Assembly (NCBI GenBank): GCA_022072025.1
Contig: JAJVIP010000010.1
Coordinates: forward strand, 242,050 to 306,049
Source of the DNA: Elusimicrobiota bacterium
GTDB lineage: Bacteria; Elusimicrobiota; Elusimicrobia; F11
DNA length: 64,000 bases
Direction: 5' to 3'
Every line of letters starts with the position of its first letter. Positions within the stretch are counted from its first letter, which is position 1. Positions 29,039-37,886 of the stretch are shown here, piece after piece. Made by a program: the position numbers and the translations under genes. Below the pieces are notes generated by a model. It ran no database searches. It saw only the letters and a list, made by a program, of their open reading frames with translations, and was not told where the DNA came from.

Positions 29039-29527
29039 ATGGGAGACATGTGCGATATACCAAACTTTCACCGCAACTGGTTTCAACGTCTTGGACTCTT
29101 CAAAATTATTCTTGGAGCGTTGGGAATCCTTTTGGCGGCCCTGGTATGGAGTTTTTCAGAAGAACCGATTGATAGCGGCCTCTCTCTAAGCCTTGATCCC
29201 CAAAACCGCCCCGTCATGATTGGGTCCCCCTATTCAGTTAAAGCGGTCTTAAAAAATGAGGCCGATCAAACCATGTCCGTTGAACTTCAAGTGGTTCTCT
29301 ACTCCAAAGAAAGCACCTGTATGGAAAAAGGGAAAAATTTAAAATTTTCCCATCTCCTCAAGCTCCGGATCGCGCCCAATGACAGCGTGACCACCAATCT
29401 CAATTTCGACAATATTGTTGTGCCCTGCGAAATGTCGGCCGGACTCAAAGCCTTTGTAAATGGCGAAATCGACGGAAAACGATTTCCTTTGACTCAAGAT
29501 ACCGATCTGTCCATCGAAATCCTGTAA
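29039..29527 (+). CDS. Membrane-anchored Ig-like domain protein
   Basis: About 162 residues from the ATG at 29039. A GTG-initiated extension to 28946 would overlap the divergent gene's start, so I reject it. One transmembrane helix (LGLFKIILGALGILLAALV) is followed by a beta-rich extracytoplasmic domain resembling an Ig/transglutaminase-type fold: V-K-A-V-L-K-N-E, then V-E-L-Q-V-V-L-Y, then L-K-L-R-I-A-P-N-D. Two cysteines (in STCME and VPCEM) could pair. It sits 58 bases before an ABC exporter on the same strand and may be an accessory to it. The ribosome-binding site is weak, so the start is uncertain (ATG at 29048 is an alternative). Function unknown. Confidence 0.6.
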   Translation: MGDMCDIPNFHRNWFQRLGLFKIILGALGILLAALVWSFSEEPIDSGLSLSLDPQNRPVMIGSPYSVKAVLKNEADQTMSVELQVVLYSKESTCMEKGKNLKFSHLLKLRIAPNDSVTTNLNFDNIVVPCEMSAGLKAFVNGEIDGKRFPLTQDTDLSIEIL

Positions 29528-29585
29528 ATCTCCCATTGTTGCGCCGTTCTCCGCGGTCTGGTGGTCCCATCGAAAAAATATCACA

Positions 29586-30425
29586 ATGCGGACCATGAAA
29601 AAGCATTCCACTCCTCCAGGGGACGCAGAACCTTCGTCTCACCGCAAAGGTTCAACACCCCATGGCACAATTGAATCACCCCCCATTGCCGTCGACATCA
29701 AAGACATGTCCAAAAAATATGGCTCTTTCGAGGCCCTCAAAAACATTAATCTTCAGGTCGCGATGGGAAAAGTGTGCTGTTTGCTTGGCCCCAATGGATC
29801 TGGGAAAACAACTCTCTTGAAAATTCTTGCGGGCCTTTTGGATCCCACGACCGGATCACTTAACATTCACGGCATCGACAGAATGGCCGACCCTCGCAGC
29901 GCCCGAGCCGATATTGGATGGATGCCGGCAGAAGAAAGAAGCGGACTGTATGGGCGCATCACAGGCCGAGAAAACTTAAATTTTTTTGGCACCCTTCATG
30001 GCCTCACAGCGGAGGAATTAAACCGAACCATCGGAAACATCTCGTTTCAGATTGGAATTGATGACGAATTGGATAAAAACGTTCAACGTGTTTCATCTGG
30101 AACCAAACAAAAAATTGGCCTCGCGCGAGCCTTGTTGCACAACCCCCCCATTCTTCTTTTGGACGAACCGATCCGGAATTTGGACCCAGAAACCACGGTT
30201 CGGTTTCGGCGTCTCCTCAAAGATCATTTGACCCGCATTCAAAAGAAAACAGTGTTGCTCTCCACGCATTTACTGGAGGAAGCCCGTCGCGTGGCCGATA
30301 TGATCGTCATTATCCGAAAAGGCGAAATTGTCAAAGTCATCGAAGGCCTCGACCTGGAGAATGAACTCAAGGCGGCCACCTTGGAAGAAATCTATTTAAA
30401 GACTGTGGGGAAAAACGTCTCATGA
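29586..30425 (+). CDS. ABC transporter ATP-binding protein
   Basis: 279 residues. It hydrolyses ATP to power the permease encoded next. Walker A is GPNGSGKT (68-75), the signature loop is V-S-S-G-T-K-Q (a variant of LSGGQ), Walker B is ILLLDEP, a D-loop N-L-D-P follows, and the H-loop is LLSTHLLEE. This matches the ABC-2/DrrA-NatA exporter class. About 30 Pro/Ser-rich residues precede the ATPase domain; ATG at 29595 is an equally possible start, and neither has a strong ribosome-binding site. The stop overlaps the permease start by four bases (ATGA), so the two are translationally coupled. The substrate is unknown: a polysaccharide, lipid or peptide exporter are all possible. Confidence 0.9.
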   Translation: MRTMKKHSTPPGDAEPSSHRKGSTPHGTIESPPIAVDIKDMSKKYGSFEALKNINLQVAMGKVCCLLGPNGSGKTTLLKILAGLLDPTTGSLNIHGIDRMADPRSARADIGWMPAEERSGLYGRITGRENLNFFGTLHGLTAEELNRTIGNISFQIGIDDELDKNVQRVSSGTKQKIGLARALLHNPPILLLDEPIRNLDPETTVRFRRLLKDHLTRIQKKTVLLSTHLLEEARRVADMIVIIRKGEIVKVIEGLDLENELKAATLEEIYLKTVGKNVS

Positions 30426-31231
30426 TTTTCAGAACATTTGCCGCCTTCTTCATGAGAGATCTTCGCCAAATGATCAGCTACCGGTTCGCCTTTCTTTTGG
30501 ACGTCGCGAGCGTGGTATTCACCGCCACGACCTTCTTTTATGTGGCTCGACTGTTTGACACTGGCGCCCTTCCGGCGCTTCAAAATTACGCGACGGGTTA
30601 TTTCCCCTTTGTTTTGGTGGGAATCGCCTTTTCCACCTATCAAACGGTGGGCCTGAATGCCTTCTCCCAGTCTCTTCGGCAAGAGCAATATGTAGGAACG
30701 TTGGAATCGGTTTTGGTCACGCCCATTCGAATTCCCGCGTTCCTCGCCGGGTCTGCTCTGTGGGATTTTCTTTATGCTTCCGCGGAAGTGACCATCTATT
30801 TTATTGTCGCGGTGACGGTTTTCGGTTTAAGTTTGGCTCAAGCCAACATCCCGGTCGCAACGTTGGCCATTCTGCTCACCTTGAGCACATTTATGGGGCT
30901 GGGCATTTTGGCGGCCGCCTTCATTCTCAGGTTTAAAAAAGGAAATCCGGTGACCTGGCTGATTGCCTCCACCGGCGAATTGTTCGGAGGCGTCTACTTT
31001 CCAACGGATATCCTGCCGGATTGGATGAGGTCAGTGGCCCAATGGATTCCCATGACCCACGCGCTCTCAGCGCTCCGCAAAACCTTGCTGCTAAACGCCG
31101 ATTTCATGACGGTTCGAGACGATTTATTGTTCCTGCTCTTTTTTACTCTTCTCGTATGGCCCATCGGGGTTCTGGCTTTTCTTTGGGCTCTTAAAAAGTC
31201 CCAAGAAGATGGAACATTGGGGCATTATTAG
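30422..31231 (+). CDS. ABC-2 type permease
   Basis: 269 residues with about six hydrophobic helices. It has the ABC-2 family hallmarks: an amphipathic N-terminus (FRTFAAFFMRDLRQMI), the segment VTPIRIPAFLAGSALWDF after the second helix, and a C-terminal FGGVYFPTDILPDWM followed by W-I-P-M-T-H-A. It forms the membrane channel for the ATPase encoded at 29586, with which it overlaps by four bases. It converges on the minus-strand gene ending at 31244, with only 12 bases between the stops and no clear terminator. Export is inferred from the family; the cargo is unknown. Confidence 0.88.
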   Translation: MIFRTFAAFFMRDLRQMISYRFAFLLDVASVVFTATTFFYVARLFDTGALPALQNYATGYFPFVLVGIAFSTYQTVGLNAFSQSLRQEQYVGTLESVLVTPIRIPAFLAGSALWDFLYASAEVTIYFIVAVTVFGLSLAQANIPVATLAILLTLSTFMGLGILAAAFILRFKKGNPVTWLIASTGELFGGVYFPTDILPDWMRSVAQWIPMTHALSALRKTLLLNADFMTVRDDLLFLLFFTLLVWPIGVLAFLWALKKSQEDGTLGHY

Positions 31232-31243
31232 CCGGACTTGGGC

Positions 31244-31672
31244 TTAAAGGGCTTCTTCGCAGGTGGAATAGAGCACGATGGGGCCTTTGAGTTGACCGGC
31301 CGGGAGAACATTCACTTCACCGCTGCATTTCAAATGGCGATTCTTGGTGTGAGCCACAAAGGTTGTCTGAAGATTAAACGGATTGTCAAGGAACACGGAT
31401 TCTTCGGGGAGGCTGATGTCGGCCCCAATCACATTGTTCTTTTTTTCCAATGGCCATTCATACGCGCCATTCAAAATTTCCGGCTCAAAAGAGTAAATTT
31501 TTCCGTGAACCTCATCAACCATCGAAGTGGGGATCCCTTCCATCTTAACGATGGCCCGGCAGGTTTTCCTTTCTTGAATACCAGCGTTTCCCGACGGAGC
31601 CAGCAAATGCGCCAAACAACCGACGGAAAAAACAATCATGAGCAACAACCCCACCCGTTCTCTCAATTTCAT
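31244..31672 (-). CDS. Putative exported or lipoprotein, hypothetical
   Basis: 142 residues from ATG at 31672, preceded by a G-rich ribosome-binding site (GGGGGG). The N-terminus MKLRERVGLLLMIVFSVGC looks like a lipoprotein signal, though the box S-V-G-C is not canonical because position -3 is Ser; an ordinary signal peptide is an alternative. Three more cysteines (in KTC, LKC and STC) are compatible with disulfides in the periplasm. The rest is beta-rich and matches no family I know. A perfect TGTAAA-N5-TTTACA dyad lies 11 bases upstream of the start codon. A long overlapping plus-strand frame is its shadow. Confidence 0.6.
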   Translation of the reverse strand: MKLRERVGLLLMIVFSVGCLAHLLAPSGNAGIQERKTCRAIVKMEGIPTSMVDEVHGKIYSFEPEILNGAYEWPLEKKNNVIGADISLPEESVFLDNPFNLQTTFVAHTKNRHLKCSGEVNVLPAGQLKGPIVLYSTCEEAL

Positions 31673-31682
31673 ACCCCCCAAA

Positions 31683-31699
31683 TGTAAATGGTCTTTACA
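31683..31699. promoter_or_regulatory. Perfect TGTAAA-N5-TTTACA dyad
   Basis: TGTAAATGGTCTTTACA is a 6+5+6 perfect inverted repeat 11 bases before the start codon of the gene at 31672, a position suited to an operator. The half-site equals the hexamer found three times upstream of the giant gene. A shared regulator is a guess. Confidence 0.45.
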
Positions 31700-31754
31700 A
31701 GATCCTCAAGTAGATTTTGGTCACAACTGATCAAGGGCAACCACAGACTCTTTG

Positions 31755-33773
31755 TTATTTCGTGGTCATTTCGTAACTGCCGTCCCATTGGGGCGGCGGC
31801 GGATGAGCCACAAACGAACGGGCACGTTCCAAATAAACCCGGGTCACATGATCGTTGGGTTGGTAATCGAACACACTTTCGAAGGCCTCGATGGCTTCAG
31901 AAAAATGCCGTTGCCGGTAAAGCGCCAACCCTTGATGGTATCTCTTCCGGCCTTCTGCAATTTCTTCGAGGAGTTCCCCTTTTTTGCAGAGAACCTCAAA
32001 CACTTTACGGGGCTCTTTTTTTCCTTTAACGCGAATCAAATCCAAATCTCTTGCTTCGATATGGTCACGGGCTTTTTCGAAGGTTACATCCGAGACCATG
32101 ATGTGCGTGTGGTATTGTTTGTTGGCTCCTTCCAATCTTGAGGCGAGGTTGACCGCGTCTCCCATGACCGTGTAATCGAATTTTTCAATGGATCCCATAT
32201 TCCCCACCACCACCGTTCCGGTATTTATACCAACACGACAATCAATACTGGGGAGTCCTTTTTCCTGAAACTGCCGGTTAATCTCTGGCAATGCTTTTAA
32301 ACAATCCAGCGCAGCCAAACAGGCTTGCGTGGCGTGATTGGGTTGATCCACAGGCGCGTTCCAAAAGGCCATGATGCAGTCTCCGATGTATTTGTTAATA
32401 AGGCCATCATGTTGATGAATCACTTTGCTGAATTCATTGAGGCAATGATTCATAACTTCTACCAACTGAGTGGGTTTGAGCGCTTCGGACATGGACGTAA
32501 AACCGGCAATATCCAAAAAGAAAATAGAGACTTCTCTTTCTTCTCCTCCCAACTGTAATTTGCTGGGATCTTTGGTCAAAATATCAATAATTTTCGGAGA
32601 CAAATACTGCCGGAAACTTCCCTTAATCTTTCTTTTCTCTTTTTCTTCCACGAATAATCGATAGATCAACACGCCGCCATAGGACCCCACCATGACCAAC
32701 AGAGGCCCCACCATCGGCAGAATCAGATTCGAATGAGAAAAAAACCACAAGCAGAGCGCCAAATGGCTCCCCATCATAAAAGTGAAAAAAACCAACTTAA
32801 CCCAAGGAGAAAAACGGGTCAAAAGAAAACCCATCAACAAACCGACCACTAAAATATAAAGAGCCGCCCCATGGGTGGAGGTTTCATGCATGTAATTTTT
32901 GGTCAACAAATTGTCAACAATGTTGGCGTGAATGAGAACTCCCGGGTAAATGGGGACATAGGGAATGGCCTTAATATCAAACAGAGCGGCTGCCGTTCCC
33001 CCGACAAAAACAATTTTGTCTTTGAAGGCTTGAACGGTATTTATTTTTCTCTCTACCACATCGACGAATGAATAAGTTTTATAACTCTCTTCATGGGGGG
33101 AATAGGCGTAATTGATGAACAATTGGTTTTCGGCAAGAAGAGGATTGTTCGAAACCACCACTGGCAAAGAAGGCAACAAATCTTGGAATGTCACTTTTTG
33201 GGCCGCCGCCAAAGCAGCCACCGGAAGAGACGGATAAACTTCATCGCCCACAATTGAAAAGAGGTGCCCCCGCCTTGATACTCCATCGCGATCAGGAATA
33301 AAGTTAACAAAGCCCAAATAACTGTTTTCTCTTAAACTTTCGAAAGGAAACATGGGATCTTTTCCCAAAAGATGATGCTCCATAGAACCGCTAAAGAAAA
33401 AGGCGGAGGTCATAATTCCCGAATCTCCGGCGGATTTGGCAAGTTGAGCGTCTGACTCAGGATGCTGCTCGTCTTTTTCCGTGAAAAGCACATCAAAAGC
33501 CACCGATTTGGCGCCGGCGGCTTTTAGTTCATCAATGACTTTCGCATGATAGGAGCGAGGCCAAGGCCATCGCCCCAATTGGGCAATGGATTGTTCATCA
33601 ATGGCCACCACCACAATGTCTTTGTTAACGGGTCGTGAACCTCGTTTTTGAAAACGAAAATCCACGGACTTGAGTTCAAGGGAATCCAATCCATTAAAAG
33701 CATACAGGGCCAATACAAGAAGCGTTACAAATAAGCAGATGGCAAAACCCCGGAAAGAATGGTTTTTCAACAT
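31755..33773 (-). CDS. CHASE2-domain adenylate cyclase with C-terminal TPR-like helices
   Basis: 672 residues. One helix (10-28) anchors a CHASE2 sensor (about 30-295; V-D-x-[21 protein letters not shown] and [13 protein letters not shown] are typical). Three helices follow (303-319, 325-345, 352-372), then a class III cyclase domain (about 412-595). Metal ligands Asp421 and Asp465 are present. Lys461 and Asp539 fit adenine selection, and Asn542 and Arg546 are the transition-state pair, so it should make cAMP from ATP. Residues 610-655 resemble a TPR pair. ATG at 33773 overlaps the preceding gene's stop by seven bases (ATGTTGA), which fixes the start and implies coupling. It probably senses an envelope signal; the link to pili or glycans is inferred from position. 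Confidence 0.9.
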   Translation of the reverse strand: MLKNHSFRGFAICLFVTLLVLALYAFNGLDSLELKSVDFRFQKRGSRPVNKDIVVVAIDEQSIAQLGRWPWPRSYHAKVIDELKAAGAKSVAFDVLFTEKDEQHPESDAQLAKSAGDSGIMTSAFFFSGSMEHHLLGKDPMFPFESLRENSYLGFVNFIPDRDGVSRRGHLFSIVGDEVYPSLPVAALAAAQKVTFQDLLPSLPVVVSNNPLLAENQLFINYAYSPHEESYKTYSFVDVVERKINTVQAFKDKIVFVGGTAAALFDIKAIPYVPIYPGVLIHANIVDNLLTKNYMHETSTHGAALYILVVGLLMGFLLTRFSPWVKLVFFTFMMGSHLALCLWFFSHSNLILPMVGPLLVMVGSYGGVLIYRLFVEEKEKRKIKGSFRQYLSPKIIDILTKDPSKLQLGGEEREVSIFFLDIAGFTSMSEALKPTQLVEVMNHCLNEFSKVIHQHDGLINKYIGDCIMAFWNAPVDQPNHATQACLAALDCLKALPEINRQFQEKGLPSIDCRVGINTGTVVVGNMGSIEKFDYTVMGDAVNLASRLEGANKQYHTHIMVSDVTFEKARDHIEARDLDLIRVKGKKEPRKVFEVLCKKGELLEEIAEGRKRYHQGLALYRQRHFSEAIEAFESVFDYQPNDHVTRVYLERARSFVAHPPPPQWDGSYEMTTK

Positions 33774-34717
33774 GTTCGGAACCATTGGATGGTGGCCTTT
33801 AATCCCTCCATTGGCGTAACTTTCGGTTTCCAATTTAAGATTTTACGCGCCGTCGAAATATCCGGTTGGCGAACTTTGGGGTCATCGATGGGAAGAGGGC
33901 GACGGACCAATTTACTTTTGCTGTGGCATAAACGAATAACAAGCCGGGCACATTCCTCAATGGTCATTTCTTTCGGGTTTCCGATGTTCACAGGAGAAGC
34001 ATAATCTGACAACAACAATCTCACAATACCTTCAATTTGATCATCGATGTAACAAAAGGACCGGGTTTGGCGGCCATCTCCGAAAATGGTGACCGGTTTA
34101 TTTTTAAGCGCCTGACTGATAAACGCTGGAATGGCGCGCCCATCCTTGGGTCGCATGCGGGGTCCGTAGGTATTAAATATTCTCACAATACGGGTGGGGA
34201 TTTTGTGGACGCGGTGATAGGCCATCACCAGGGCTTCAGCGAAACGCTTGGCTTCGTCGTACACGCCTCGCGGCCCCACCGGGTTGACATTGCCCCAATA
34301 GCTCTCCGGCTGCGGGTGAATCAGTGGATCCCCATACACTTCCGAGGTCGATGCCAACAAAAACCGTGCTTTTTTTTCTTTCGCCAACCCAAGCATTTTA
34401 TGGGTTCCAAGCGCGCCCACTTTGAGGGTCTGGATGGGAAACTCCAGATAGTCGATCGGACTGGCGGGACTAGCGAAATGCAAAATGGCATAGAGCGGAC
34501 CGGAGAGATAAAAATCATTCGTCACGTCGTGTTTGATGAATTCAAAATTCGCATGTTTGAAAAAGGATGCGATGTTGTCTTTGTTGCCCGTGATGAAATT
34601 GTCGACGCAAACAACTCGGGCCTCAAGACTTAAAAGTTTTTGGCACAAGTGGCTTCCCAAAAATCCAGCTCCGCCCGTTACCACCACCCGTTTGCCCTTC
34701 AAATTATTGATGTTCAA
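33767..34717 (-). CDS. uxs: UDP-glucuronate decarboxylase (UDP-xylose synthase)
   Basis: 316 residues, a short-chain dehydrogenase/reductase of the extended type. It converts UDP-glucuronate to UDP-xylose with bound NAD+. The NAD motif [10 protein letters not shown] is at residues 14-23. H-F-A-S-P-A-S-P, the T-S-E-V-Y-G-D-P catalytic Thr/Glu segment and Y-D-E-A-K (YxxxK) are all diagnostic for this enzyme over simple epimerases. I chose the TTG at 34717 because GGGAGG lies eight bases upstream and the length then matches the family. Longer frames run into the tadC 3' end. It follows the tad genes by 56 bases and overlaps the cyclase gene. It implies xylose- or uronate-containing surface glycans, perhaps decorating pili. 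Confidence 0.9.
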   Translation of the reverse strand: MNINNLKGKRVVVTGGAGFLGSHLCQKLLSLEARVVCVDNFITGNKDNIASFFKHANFEFIKHDVTNDFYLSGPLYAILHFASPASPIDYLEFPIQTLKVGALGTHKMLGLAKEKKARFLLASTSEVYGDPLIHPQPESYWGNVNPVGPRGVYDEAKRFAEALVMAYHRVHKIPTRIVRIFNTYGPRMRPKDGRAIPAFISQALKNKPVTIFGDGRQTRSFCYIDDQIEGIVRLLLSDYASPVNIGNPKEMTIEECARLVIRLCHSKSKLVRRPLPIDDPKVRQPDISTARKILNWKPKVTPMEGLKATIQWFRTC

Positions 34718-34773
34718 GACCGCGCCCTCCCAAAAATACTTGCGGCGCATTAGAACAAAAGAGTGAAAGCAGT

Positions 34774-35403
34774 TCAGTAAAAAAGTTTTCCTTGAGCGAG
34801 AGTCAGAAAAATGGGCGCAAGCAAGATGATCAAGACCGCCGGCAAAATAAAAACAAACATCGGGAACAACAAACGTAACCCAACCGTCTGCGCTCGCCTT
34901 TCCATTTGAGCCCATCTTTGTTGTCGGTGAGATCGGGCCTGATGCCTCAAAACTTCTCCCAATTTTTGGCCGTGATTCATGGCTTGTTCTATTAAGACAA
35001 GGGTTAAAGCCAAGGTTTCATCATCGAGACGCTCGGCGACTTCTCGAAAGGCCCGTTGACGAGGATACCCCCAATCAATGACTTTTTTTAAGACCGACAA
35101 ATCCTCTTTTAATATTCCCGGAACGCATTTTTCTACTCCCAGGGACCACGCTTGCTCCAAGGTGAGGCCCGCCGAAAGACCCACGCTAAACAAATCCAGA
35201 AAATCCGGAAATTGCTCCCGTCTTTGATCCCGGTGTGTTTTCCTGGAGAAAAAAAATTGCCGCCGACTCTTCAAAGCTCTCACGGGATCAATCGCGATAA
35301 AAAATTGTTGGCGGGCTCTTCTCTCTATGACCACGTCAAACCCCACCCAAACTATTTGACCCATCAACAATCCCGCCCCTATCGCGAACAACCCAGCCAT
35401 CAT
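34774..35403 (-). CDS. tadC: Tad pilus assembly inner-membrane protein TadC
   Basis: 209 residues. It has a GspF/T2SF domain: an N-terminal helix ([18 protein letters not shown]), a soluble helical part with [22 protein letters not shown] (the typical D-x-x-x-x-x-x-x-A-G-L-x-x-x-x-A pattern) and [20 protein letters not shown], and two C-terminal helices ending P[11 protein letters not shown]. With TadB it forms the platform through which TadA drives pilin assembly. ATG at 35403 overlaps the tadB stop (ATGA). It is shorter than typical TadC (about 300 residues) because the N-terminal region is reduced. Confidence 0.85.
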   Translation of the reverse strand: MMAGLFAIGAGLLMGQIVWVGFDVVIERRARQQFFIAIDPVRALKSRRQFFFSRKTHRDQRREQFPDFLDLFSVGLSAGLTLEQAWSLGVEKCVPGILKEDLSVLKKVIDWGYPRQRAFREVAERLDDETLALTLVLIEQAMNHGQKLGEVLRHQARSHRQQRWAQMERRAQTVGLRLLFPMFVFILPAVLIILLAPIFLTLAQGKLFY

Positions 35404-35891
35404 TTGAGTTGCGCCATCCTTTGAACAAGGGTGAGCCCCACTCCAATCGAAACACTCGACAACAGAATCAACGCCCACCCCAAAGAGGATTGAAACATGA
35501 CTTGAAGATATTCCGGAACAAAACAGGCATATCCCATCAAAAGCCCCACGGGCGTCAATCCCACCACCCAGGCTGACACTCGACCTTGGGCGGTAAGAGA
35601 TTTCAAACGATCCTTAAATTCTTTATTGGTTTGTAAAATCTGAGCGCATTCCTCCAGCAAGGGAACCGCTTGTCCTCCCATTTCTTGTGTGATGAGAAGT
35701 GTCGTTTTGGCCAATGTAAATTCAGAGCCTGGCATCAATTGATTGAGGCGTTCCTCCAATGATTTCCCGTCCTGTTTCTTTTCATAGCGACCGCCTTCTT
35801 GATCAAGCACATCCATAATTTTTTCCAGGGTTAAACCCGCCTTGAGCCCCCCGGCAATAAAAAACAACAAAGCTGGTCCTGGTTTAAACAT
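35400..35891 (-). CDS. tadB: Tad pilus assembly inner-membrane protein TadB (short)
   Basis: 163 residues. GspF/T2SF family: FFIAGGLKAGLTLEKIMDVL, then E-F-T-L-A-K-T-T-L-L-I-T-Q-E-M-G-G and EFKDRLKSLTAQGRVSAWVV (the R-x-x-A-Q-G-R-x-S-A-x-x-x motif is characteristic of TadB), and two C-terminal helices. Typical TadB proteins are about 300 residues; here the N-terminal third is missing, so the protein starts almost directly at the T2SF domain. ATG at 35891 lies inside the tadA stop region (eight-base overlap). It pairs with TadC downstream. Confidence 0.85.
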   Translation of the reverse strand: MFKPGPALLFFIAGGLKAGLTLEKIMDVLDQEGGRYEKKQDGKSLEERLNQLMPGSEFTLAKTTLLITQEMGGQAVPLLEECAQILQTNKEFKDRLKSLTAQGRVSAWVVGLTPVGLLMGYACFVPEYLQVMFQSSLGWALILLSSVSIGVGLTLVQRMAQLK

Positions 35892-37467
35892 GGAGAATTT
35901 CTTGAAGCTTCCGCTCTTGTCCATCCCGTTTCAAATAAACCACGAGATCTATTCCCGTCCGCACCTGTTCCCGAACCACGTCAAGAGGCCACTGTGGCGC
36001 ATGGAGCAAAATAAGAGATTCCAATCGTTTGAGGGCATCATGTGCTGAATTGGCATGGAGCGTCGTCATGGACCCATCATGCCCCGTGTTCATGGCCTGA
36101 ATCATGGGTATGACCTCCGCCCCGCGACATTCTCCAACGATCAATCGGTCAGGCCTCATGCGCAGCGCATTGACCACCAAATCCGCCATCGATATCGCGC
36201 CCAATCCTTCAGAGTTTCCGGATCGAGTCTCCATTCGAACCACATGAGGTTGTTGAATCTGAAGTTCAGCGGCATCTTCCAATGTGATGATTCTTTCGAA
36301 GGGAGGAATGCAAGCTGATAACACATTTAACAACGTGGTCTTCCCCGCCCCTGAATTGCCGGCCACAAGAATATTTTTTCTTTCGTGAACGGCGCGTTTT
36401 AACTGATCCGCCTGCCCGCCATTCAAGGTGCATGTCTTAAGCAAATCATTGAGTGATCGAAACAACGGTTTGAACCGCCGAATGGTCAGAAGAGGTCCGT
36501 TTAGTGACAAGGGAGGTAAAACCACGTTCACCCGCGATCCATCGGGCAATCGCACATCGCACAAAGGCGACGCATGATCCACGCGTCGTCCCATTTTTCC
36601 CACCACCCGATTCACAATTGTTCGCAATTGTTGTTCATTTTCAAAAACCACCGACGTTTTTTCCAGCACACCTTCTTTCTCCACAAATACATCTCTTATT
36701 CCATTGACCATGATCTCATTGAGCGAGGAGTCTTTCATTAATTTTTCGATGGGGCCCAACCCTTGGACTTGATCAAATATTTGTTGGCGAAGGTCGGCCA
36801 GATGCGAAACCGGACAAGATTCAATCTTCCATTCAGCCAATGTCGCATGAAGCGTTTGATCAAGCATTCCTTCCAAATCTCCATTTGGAATTGTGTCGAG
36901 AGCCCACAACTTCCTCGCCACTTGATCTCCCAACATTCGCCAATCCATTTCCTTCTCCCCAACCGAGACGACCGGTGTTTGTTCTTGAACCCAAGTTTTA
37001 ACCTGAGCCGCCATTTGGTGAATCGCTTGGAGCAAAGCAGAAGTGGAGTCCAATTCTTGGAGAGACTTCTTTTGGTTCACGGCCAAGGTGATCAACACCG
37101 GATCAAAAGGAAGTTTTGCCAAACAGGCTCCCAATGCACTCTCAATAATTTGAGAATCCAATTCCCCTTTGATTCCTTTATTCCAAAGAACCCACTGAAT
37201 ATCGGACTTACGAATCCCAAGAAACATCAATCGCCCCATCAACACCTGAGCTTGCCGAATATCGTCTATGTGAGGAGAGACGCCCACCAAACACTTGATC
37301 CTTCCGGGATCGCCCTCTTTGGGTAACTCCTCCAAACAGCGGGGCCAAACAACAAAAATTTCCTCTTTCCCAATAGCTTCGACAAATGATTCATATATAA
37401 CACCATCACCAAAACGCATGGGACGCGACGGGAAAAATGCCACGGTAGGACAATCTGAATGCGACAT
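35884..37467 (-). CDS. tadA: Fusion of a degenerate TadZ/CpaE-like domain with TadA/CpaF ATPase
   Basis: 527 residues from ATG at 37467, with AGGAGG ten bases upstream. Residues 1-165 look like a MinD/ParA-type TadZ domain: it has the family's C-terminal pattern (A-L-G-A-C-L-A-K-L-P-F-D-P, then L-A-V-N-Q-K-K-S-L-Q-E). The deviant Walker A (K-G-G-x-G-K-T) is absent; TVAFFPSRPMRFG stands in its place. Residues 180-527 are a CpaF/TadA secretion ATPase: Walker A GNSGAGKT (370-377), Asp box L-E-D-A-A-E-L, Walker B DRLIVGECRG (440-449) and the His box TGHDGSMTTLHAN (461-473). It powers pilus assembly at the inner face of the membrane. TadZ normally localises the complex at the pole as a separate protein; here localisation and motor appear joined. 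Confidence 0.88.
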   Translation of the reverse strand: MSHSDCPTVAFFPSRPMRFGDGVIYESFVEAIGKEEIFVVWPRCLEELPKEGDPGRIKCLVGVSPHIDDIRQAQVLMGRLMFLGIRKSDIQWVLWNKGIKGELDSQIIESALGACLAKLPFDPVLITLAVNQKKSLQELDSTSALLQAIHQMAAQVKTWVQEQTPVVSVGEKEMDWRMLGDQVARKLWALDTIPNGDLEGMLDQTLHATLAEWKIESCPVSHLADLRQQIFDQVQGLGPIEKLMKDSSLNEIMVNGIRDVFVEKEGVLEKTSVVFENEQQLRTIVNRVVGKMGRRVDHASPLCDVRLPDGSRVNVVLPPLSLNGPLLTIRRFKPLFRSLNDLLKTCTLNGGQADQLKRAVHERKNILVAGNSGAGKTTLLNVLSACIPPFERIITLEDAAELQIQQPHVVRMETRSGNSEGLGAISMADLVVNALRMRPDRLIVGECRGAEVIPMIQAMNTGHDGSMTTLHANSAHDALKRLESLILLHAPQWPLDVVREQVRTGIDLVVYLKRDGQERKLQEILHV

Positions 37468-37541
37468 AAAAAATCTCCCTCCTATATCTTCAGCGGAAGG
37501 AGGGATTCGCTGGGGAATTGCGTTCAACCCAAAAATTCGGG

Positions 37542-37886
37542 TTATTTATTCATTTTGATGCGAGGGTTTTTGAGGGAAGAATCATACCGAGGAGATTGAA
37601 CCATACTTCCATCGAAGTTCATGTTAACTTGGGCTTCAACCACGTCGACAAAATGTTTTACTTTATAAACACCCAACAAAAGAATGCCAATGACAATGAT
37701 GCCCACGGGGCCCTTGATGCGAAAGGAGGTTTGCCACCAATGAATCTTTATTTTGGGGGTCATCTCATTAAAACAATACAGACAGCAATAGGCTGATCGG
37801 GGGTTTTCCTTTTCACAGGATGGACAGATCCTGAAGGCATAAACCCTATTGGTTGATAATCTTTCATTTTGCATAGTTATGTTCAT
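37542..37886 (-). CDS. Zinc-ribbon single-pass membrane protein
   Basis: 114 residues. A cytoplasmic zinc ribbon with C21-P-S-C24 and C35-L-Y-C38 is followed by one helix (GPVGIIVIGILLLGVYKV, about 59-76) and a short extracytoplasmic tail. It lies between cpaB and the TadZ-TadA gene in the same direction and overlaps the cpaB 3' end by 23 bases, so it belongs to the operon. GAGG about ten bases upstream of ATG 37886 supports this start; ATG 37874 is possible. No family assignment; it may be a scaffold or quality-control factor for the Tad machine, by position only. Confidence 0.7.
   Translation of the reverse strand: MNITMQNERLSTNRVYAFRICPSCEKENPRSAYCCLYCFNEMTPKIKIHWWQTSFRIKGPVGIIVIGILLLGVYKVKHFVDVVEAQVNMNFDGSMVQSPRYDSSLKNPRIKMNK

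Noticed and set aside
31683-31699. CRP/cAMP receptor site linked to the nearby adenylate cyclase
   Set aside because: The dyad is TGTAAA-N5-TTTACA, not the TGTGA-N6-TCACA form, so a CRP site is not supported.
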